Positions 59,530 through 64,000 of a stretch of 64,000 nt of DNA are shown here, one piece after another. Within the stretch, counting starts at the first letter, position 1. Each line of letters starts with the position of its first letter. Below the pieces are notes generated by a model, which had not been told where the DNA came from, did no database searches, and saw nothing but the letters and a program-made list of their open reading frames with translations. The position numbers were made by a program, and so were the translations under genes. The DNA lies in the NCBI RefSeq assembly GCF_900104065.1, contig NZ_FNLC01000001.1, positions 1,364,001-1,428,000 on the forward strand. The letters are read 5' to 3'. Origin of the DNA: Natronobacterium texcoconense (GTDB lineage: Archaea; Halobacteriota; Halobacteria; Halobacteriales; Natrialbaceae).

Positions 59530-61698
59530 TCAGCGAGTACGATCGAACCGGGACCAGAGTTCCTCGGACCAGTACAGGTCCCCGTCGTAGATAACTGACG
59601 CCTCCATTTCTTTCAGTAACGTCGCGAGTTCAGACCCGGACAGTGTCATGTTCGTCTCGTTGCCACAGAGGTAGGCGTACTCGTTGTCCTCGGTGTGTGG
59701 ATAGTAGTGAGCGCCCGTCGCGCGCGTCATGTAACAGTCGACGGTGACGTGATACCGGTCGGCCGAGTCGAGGTCGTCCGCGACGCCCGACGGGATCGGT
59801 CCCGGGAGATCACTCGAGGTGTCGTCCAGCGGGTTGATCGTGATCGTCGTCGGGAACCGGTGTTCGGCCTGTGTCAGGGAGTGGGTTCCGTCCCCGACGA
59901 CTGCGTAGTCTTTGCCCATCATGATCCGTCGACGGGCCAGCCCCATCGCGCGCTCGATGCTGAACCCGTGGACCAGCAGTTTCGCGAACGTCGAGCCGAC
60001 GGTGACGGCGTGGTCGTTGAGGACCTGCGAGAACGTCACCGCGCCCGCGACGCTTCCGTTCTCGATTAGCCGTTTCCCCTCGTAGAAGGAACCACAGGCG
60101 TTGAGGAAGAACGTCTGGGTGTTACAGCGATCGAGATTCGACACCGAAAGGTAGCCGTCGGAACAGCGAAAGCCGTCGGTCTCGCAGTGGCCGATGTAGT
60201 GGACGAAGTCGTGGTCGTTCTCGAAGATTCTGGCGAGGTCAGCCTGGCTGACCGACTCCTCGACGGTGACGTCGATCGGGAGTTCCTCGGAGCGTTGCCG
60301 GTAGATCGGCGCGACCTCGTCGTACTCGCTTGCCATCTCGGGGTCGTTGAGGACGACCCGGATCGAGGTCGCGTCGCTCGAGCGCTCGAGGTAGTCGAGT
60401 CGGTTGTAGTAGGCTTCGGGCGCAGATTTGAAGACGTCGATCGGGACGCCGTCGGCGAGCCAGCCGTGGACCCGGCCGTGGCGTAACTCGGGTTTGACGA
60501 CGTCGACCGAGGCGACCTCGCCGGCGCTGGCCCGGTCGGGAGTGGCAGGACCGAAGTCGTCGGTCGCGTTCGGTCCGCGGTAGAAGTCCTCGAGCGAGCG
60601 TTCGATCAACTCTTTCCCCTCTAACGTGGAGGTTCGGGGTCGGTAGATCAGGCTCATCCGGTCGAGCAGGAAGGGAAGCGCCTCGAGCCGATCGAACTCG
60701 GGGGCGACGTACGTCGAGAGGTGCCACTCCGGGATGCGGTGTTCGATCGCTGTAAAGGGGACGTCGAGGTAGGTTGCCAGCCGCTGCTGTGGCGTTGCAT
60801 CGTAGAGAGCGGCCGCGCTACAGTTCAGTTCTTCGAGGAGGGTCTCCTCCGCTAACCTGGTTCCGTACGGGCCCGCGTTGCGAACGAGACAGTCGAGGAA
60901 GAAGGCTTTCCGGAGCAGTCGTTCGACGTCGCGCTCGAGGGTCGGCATCGGAGAGAGGTGGCGTTCGATCCCCTGGTCGGGAAGTCTGAGTATCGGGGCG
61001 TCCTCTCCGCCGTCGGCGGTCCGAACCCTCGCCTGCAGGTAGTACGCGAGCGGCGCGGTGACGTACAGCGACTCGTAGCAGGGCGGGACGACGAGTTCGA
61101 TTCCAGTCTCGGGTGCGTCCGCCGCGACCTTGTCGGGGATCTCGAGTTCGTCGCCGTGCTCGAGCAAGGAGGGGTGGCCCCGCAGCGTCGGGTAGGTTCG
61201 GTCGGGGCCGTCGGTCTTGTGGGAGGCCGCGAGGTGAGAGATCGCTTCGGCGACTTTCGACGGGTCGTCCGGAACCGTAATCGTCCCTGCGGGGAGTTCG
61301 TGACGGCTTCGAAACCCGAGAACGACCTCGGTTCGTTCGGGGAACGAGACGACGACGGATTCGAAGCCGGCCGTCTTCTCGATCGTTGCCCGGCCGGAAA
61401 ACCGGAGATACGTCTTGATCTCCGTGTCGACGTCGACCACGTACTCTCCGGGACCTAACGTGAGCGGCTCGCCGGTGGGGTTCAGTTCGTACCGATCGTC
61501 CGACTCCGCCGAGAACGCGTAGACGACCGAGTGTGGGAACTCGAGGTGGGTCGCCGTCGCGAGGACGGTGTCGTCGACCGCCCGCGAGAGGTCGGGCGCG
61601 TCGCCACTGACCGCGAGATCGCCACCACGAACCGATAACTCGGCGTTGTCCACGTCGGTGACGCGGAGAGTCTGGTCTCCCAGCTCCCACTCTATCAT
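59530..61698 (-). CDS. CHAT-domain (caspase-like) protein
   Basis: A 722-aa protein with a C-terminal CHAT protease domain. The catalytic pair is H504 in FVHYIGHCE and C535 in FLNACGSFYEG, 31 residues apart, with the typical following helices (GSVAGAVTFSQVLND, FAKLLVHGFSIERAMGLARR). The N-terminal 450 residues are unlike known families and may hold beta-rich and helical recognition parts. CHAT proteases in other systems act in signalling, programmed death or defence. No TPR, effector or CRISPR gene is near. It is divergent from glyA and faces the 39-aa ORF. Confidence 0.85.
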   Translation of the reverse strand: MIEWELGDQTLRVTDVDNAELSVRGGDLAVSGDAPDLSRAVDDTVLATATHLEFPHSVVYAFSAESDDRYELNPTGEPLTLGPGEYVVDVDTEIKTYLRFSGRATIEKTAGFESVVVSFPERTEVVLGFRSRHELPAGTITVPDDPSKVAEAISHLAASHKTDGPDRTYPTLRGHPSLLEHGDELEIPDKVAADAPETGIELVVPPCYESLYVTAPLAYYLQARVRTADGGEDAPILRLPDQGIERHLSPMPTLERDVERLLRKAFFLDCLVRNAGPYGTRLAEETLLEELNCSAAALYDATPQQRLATYLDVPFTAIEHRIPEWHLSTYVAPEFDRLEALPFLLDRMSLIYRPRTSTLEGKELIERSLEDFYRGPNATDDFGPATPDRASAGEVASVDVVKPELRHGRVHGWLADGVPIDVFKSAPEAYYNRLDYLERSSDATSIRVVLNDPEMASEYDEVAPIYRQRSEELPIDVTVEESVSQADLARIFENDHDFVHYIGHCETDGFRCSDGYLSVSNLDRCNTQTFFLNACGSFYEGKRLIENGSVAGAVTFSQVLNDHAVTVGSTFAKLLVHGFSIERAMGLARRRIMMGKDYAVVGDGTHSLTQAEHRFPTTITINPLDDTSSDLPGPIPSGVADDLDSADRYHVTVDCYMTRATGAHYYPHTEDNEYAYLCGNETNMTLSGSELATLLKEMEASVIYDGDLYWSEELWSRFDRTR

Positions 61699-61856
61699 TC
61701 GAACGTTCGAATGTCACGGAGAGAAGTTAGTTGTATTGGATCGGCCACCACCGACATGTATTTGTACTGGAAACAAGTATTGGAAACGAAGTTGTGTGGC
61801 GTCTCGGTTTCCCTGGGTGAAGCCAACGGTACGGAGATTACCCGGGAAAGGTACAC

Positions 61857-61862
61857 TTATAC
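61857..61862 (+). promoter_or_regulatory. TATA box of glyA
   Basis: TTATAC centred about 26 bases before the ATG at 61886. This gives a leaderless transcript and fixes the start, although the reading frame remains open further upstream. Confidence 0.6.
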
Positions 61863-61885
61863 GACACCCAGACGCCTTATCCCAC

Positions 61886-63133
61886 ATGGACCACGACCAC
61901 GTTCGGGACGTCGATCCCGCCGTTGCGGACGCGCTCGAGAGCGAGGTAGATCGCCAGCGCGAGACCCTGCAGATGATCGCCAGTGAGAACCACGCCAGCC
62001 GTGCGGTCGTCGACGCCCAGGGGAGCGTCCTGACGAACAAGTACGCCGAAGGGTATCCCGGCTCGCGGTACTATGGCGGCTGTGAGTACGCCGACGAGGT
62101 CGAAAACCTCGCGATCGAACGCGCGACGGAACTGTTCGGTGCCGAACACGTCAACGTCCAGCCGCACTCGGGAACGCAGGCGAACCAGGCCGTCTACTTC
62201 GCGATGTTAGAGCCCGGCGACAAGATTCTCTCGCTGGATCTGACCCACGGCGGCCACCTCAGCCACGGCCACCCGGCGAACTTCGTCGGTCAGCTCTATG
62301 ACGTCGAACAGTACGAGGTCGACCCGGAGACGGGCTATCTCGACTACGAGGGACTGGCCGAGCACGCCGAGGAGTTCGATCCCGACATCATCGTCTCGGG
62401 CTACTCCGCGTACCCGCGTGAAGTCGAGTGGGACCGCATTCAGGAGGCCGCCGACAGCGTCGACGCCTACCACCTCGCGGACATCGCTCACATCACGGGC
62501 CTGGTCGCCGCCGGCGTTCACGAGTCGCCGGTCGGCACCGCCGACTTCGTCACCGGCTCGACCCACAAGACCATCCGCTCCGGTCGCGGCGGCATCGTCA
62601 TGTGCGACGAAGAGTACGCCGACGACATCGACTCCGCCGTCTTCCCCGGCGGACAGGGCGGCCCCCTCATGCACAACGTCGCTGGCAAGGCCGTCGGCTT
62701 CAAGGAAGCACTCGATCCCGAGTTCGAGGAGTACGCCCGCCAGACCATCGCGAACGCGAAGGCACTCGGCGAACAACTCGTCGACAACGGCTTCTCGCTG
62801 GTCTCGGGCGGTACGGACAACCACCTCGTGCTCGTCGACCTGCGCGAGAGCCACCCCGACACCTCCGGCGGCGACGCCGAAGAAGCACTCGTAGAGGCCG
62901 GCATCGTCCTCAACGGGAACACGGTGCCCGGCGAGACCCGATCCGCGTTCGACCCGAGCGGTATCCGTGCAGGGACGCCCGCACTGACGACGCGTGGCTT
63001 CGACGAAGACGACTGTCGCACCGTCGCCGACCTGATCACTCGCGTCGTCGACGCGCCCGACGACGAGTCGGTCATCGCGGAGGTCCGCGAGGAAGTCGAG
63101 CAGCTCTGTGCGGAGAACCCCCTCTACGAGTAG
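61886..63133 (+). CDS. glyA: Serine hydroxymethyltransferase
   Basis: A 415-aa PLP enzyme that interconverts serine and glycine with a folate-type C1 carrier. The PLP lysine is K228 in TGSTHKTIRSGRGG. The QMIASENHASRAVVDAQGS start, YPGSRYYGGCEYAD, NVQPHSGTQANQAV and DLTHGGHLSHG motifs are intact. Starting at 61886 gives the standard length. A T-tract after the stop suggests termination. Confidence 0.96.
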   Translation: MDHDHVRDVDPAVADALESEVDRQRETLQMIASENHASRAVVDAQGSVLTNKYAEGYPGSRYYGGCEYADEVENLAIERATELFGAEHVNVQPHSGTQANQAVYFAMLEPGDKILSLDLTHGGHLSHGHPANFVGQLYDVEQYEVDPETGYLDYEGLAEHAEEFDPDIIVSGYSAYPREVEWDRIQEAADSVDAYHLADIAHITGLVAAGVHESPVGTADFVTGSTHKTIRSGRGGIVMCDEEYADDIDSAVFPGGQGGPLMHNVAGKAVGFKEALDPEFEEYARQTIANAKALGEQLVDNGFSLVSGGTDNHLVLVDLRESHPDTSGGDAEEALVEAGIVLNGNTVPGETRSAFDPSGIRAGTPALTTRGFDEDDCRTVADLITRVVDAPDDESVIAEVREEVEQLCAENPLYE

Positions 63134-63149
63134 CGAAGCAACTGCACCG

Positions 63150-63154
63150 TTTTT
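63150..63154 (+). terminator. T-tract terminator after glyA
   Basis: TTTTT at 63150-63154, 17 bases past the glyA stop, followed by a pyrimidine run. Archaeal RNA polymerase often terminates at such T-tracts. Confidence 0.4.
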
Positions 63155-63341
63155 CTCTCCGAACGCCGAATACACGCGCAATAGTTTTGCCCTCGAGTGC
63201 GCCGTCTCTCGCGTCTGATTCGGGCAGTCGAGCCTTCGATCGTCGCCTCTCTCGGAGACCGGCAGGTCGGAACTCGCGTAGCGACGCGGGCCTGCCACTC
63301 GCCGGCACGCGGCTTTTCCCCGGACTCGCCGTAGCGCGGCT

Positions 63342-64000
63342 ATGTCGACGCAACCGACCGGAACGATCCTCGACGACGACCGACTGCTCGAACTCCGGGA
63401 GACCGACCGGACGACCGGCTCGGAGCTGGCGATCGAGGTGACGCCGGTCGCGGAGTTCATGGGTGCCTCGAGCGGCGACGAGGTCGACTGGGCCGTCGAC
63501 GAACATCGCGATCAGCCGATGCTCGTGTTCACTGGGCTTGACGGGGAACCGACCTCGAGCGTCCCGTATCCGCGGGAACTCTACGAGGAGGGTGGCGAGA
63601 TCGTCGCGCCTGTGCCCGACACGCTGGTCCGGACCGAATCGCCCGGAGGACTGGGGATCGACCTCGAGGCGTACGACCCCGAGCGGCCGTTGCTTTTCGA
63701 CGCGATCACGGCCGCAGAGACGATCGGTCTCGTTCCGGTCCGGTTCGACGACGGAGAGCCCTACCGCGCCGAACCGCTGCCGGAAACGGCCGGCGAGAGC
63801 GACCCCGTCGCGGAGGAGACGATCGACCGCGAACGCGACGCCGATCCGACACCCCGGCCGGAGACGATGGACGCACCGATCGATCCGATCGTGCTCGACG
63901 ACGTGCTGGCCGACGCGCCAAACGACGTCCCCGAATCCGACGTCGTCGGAATTCTGGAAGCGATCGTGACCCACGACCTCGTGGGCGTGAGCGACCACGT
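63342..64000 (+). CDS. Start of an unrecognised gene, cut by the window end
   Basis: An open frame from ATG at 63342 (MSTQPTGTILDDDRLLELRE) runs off the window after 219 complete codons. It is highly acidic, in keeping with a haloarchaeal gene, and has strong GC-type codon use. Motifs such as AVDEHRDQPMLVFTGLDGEP and PLLFDAITAAETIGLVPVRF were not matched to a family. The C-terminus is outside the window. Confidence 0.6.
   Translation, partial: MSTQPTGTILDDDRLLELRETDRTTGSELAIEVTPVAEFMGASSGDEVDWAVDEHRDQPMLVFTGLDGEPTSSVPYPRELYEEGGEIVAPVPDTLVRTESPGGLGIDLEAYDPERPLLFDAITAAETIGLVPVRFDDGEPYRAEPLPETAGESDPVAEETIDRERDADPTPRPETMDAPIDPIVLDDVLADAPNDVPESDVVGILEAIVTHDLVGVSDH

Noticed and set aside
62207-63460. 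417-codon minus-strand frame opposite glyA
   Set aside because: It is antisense to an intact serine hydroxymethyltransferase and continues through its terminator.

Overview
The window is haloarchaeal chromosomal DNA. The base composition is GC-rich, the predicted proteins are strongly acidic, and most genes have a TATA-like box about 25-30 bases before the start codon with almost no leader. Archaeal marker genes are present: RNase P proteins Pop5 and Rpp30, proteasome alpha, SBDS, GTP cyclohydrolase III, 2-oxoacid:ferredoxin oxidoreductase, HTH-10 (Bat-type) regulators and a HalOD1 protein. The gene content fits the Natrialbales/Haloarcula side of the class, but a genus cannot be fixed from sequence reading alone. 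No CRISPR array, rRNA operon or intact transposase was seen.

Layout. 0-5 kb: fixXCBA (electron-transfer flavoprotein, quinone oxidoreductase and ferredoxin) on the minus strand, preceded by a Mrp-like protein with a decayed P-loop. 5-11 kb: two adjacent regulators with a NarO-type cysteine motif, a small CxC protein, then classical haem genes (hemG-like, hemH, convergent hemE). 10.9-15.5 kb: korAB, a flavin reductase, a possible IS200/IS605 scar, a zinc-ribbon protein and a cold-shock protein. 15.5-24 kb: methylmalonyl-CoA epimerase, aldo/keto reductase, methylmalonyl-CoA mutase, an S9 peptidase and a tungsten-type aldehyde:ferredoxin oxidoreductase. 24-25.6 kb: a more AT-rich accessory patch with a small lipoprotein and a VapBC pair. 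25.7-29 kb: MFS transporter, MoaD-like protein, DUF892 protein and an odd adenylation-enzyme-like protein. 29-35.6 kb: the methylaspartate pathway (glmS, glmE, mal, mch, a CitE-type lyase, and divergent mct). 35.8-40.1 kb: a 1343-aa fused restriction-modification enzyme and a small neighbour. 40.3-46.2 kb: gamma-glutamyltransferase, arfA, a CBS protein, pgk and an acetyltransferase. 46.2-46.5 kb: a tRNA-Thr(UGU) candidate followed by tandem palindromic repeats made from its own 3' end. 46.5-54.4 kb: stress, signalling, nuclease, thiolase and HflX genes. 54.4-58 kb: the rnp3-methyltransferase-rnp2-psmA-sbds cluster. 58-64 kb: a TbsP-like regulator with a palindrome at its promoter and a large stem-loop after its stop, a CHAT-protease gene facing a previously unmarked 39-codon ORF, glyA, and a truncated unknown gene.

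How the genes work together. Much of the metabolism is acetyl-CoA/propionyl-CoA handling and low-potential electron flow. The methylaspartate locus converts glutamate to glyoxylate plus propionyl-CoA, and the mutase/epimerase pair carries propionyl-CoA-derived units back to succinyl-CoA. KorAB, FixABCX and the aldehyde oxidoreductase all use ferredoxin-type carriers. The redox-type Cys regulators beside the haem genes suggest oxygen- or redox-linked control.

The most interesting unexplained items are: the tRNA-derived palindromic repeats at 46.25-46.45 kb, the CHAT protein with its tail-to-tail small ORF at 59.4-61.7 kb, the tandem NarO-like pair, the stem-loop element at 58.2 kb, and the protein at 28.0-28.8 kb built from two copies of an adenylation-enzyme N-terminal unit.
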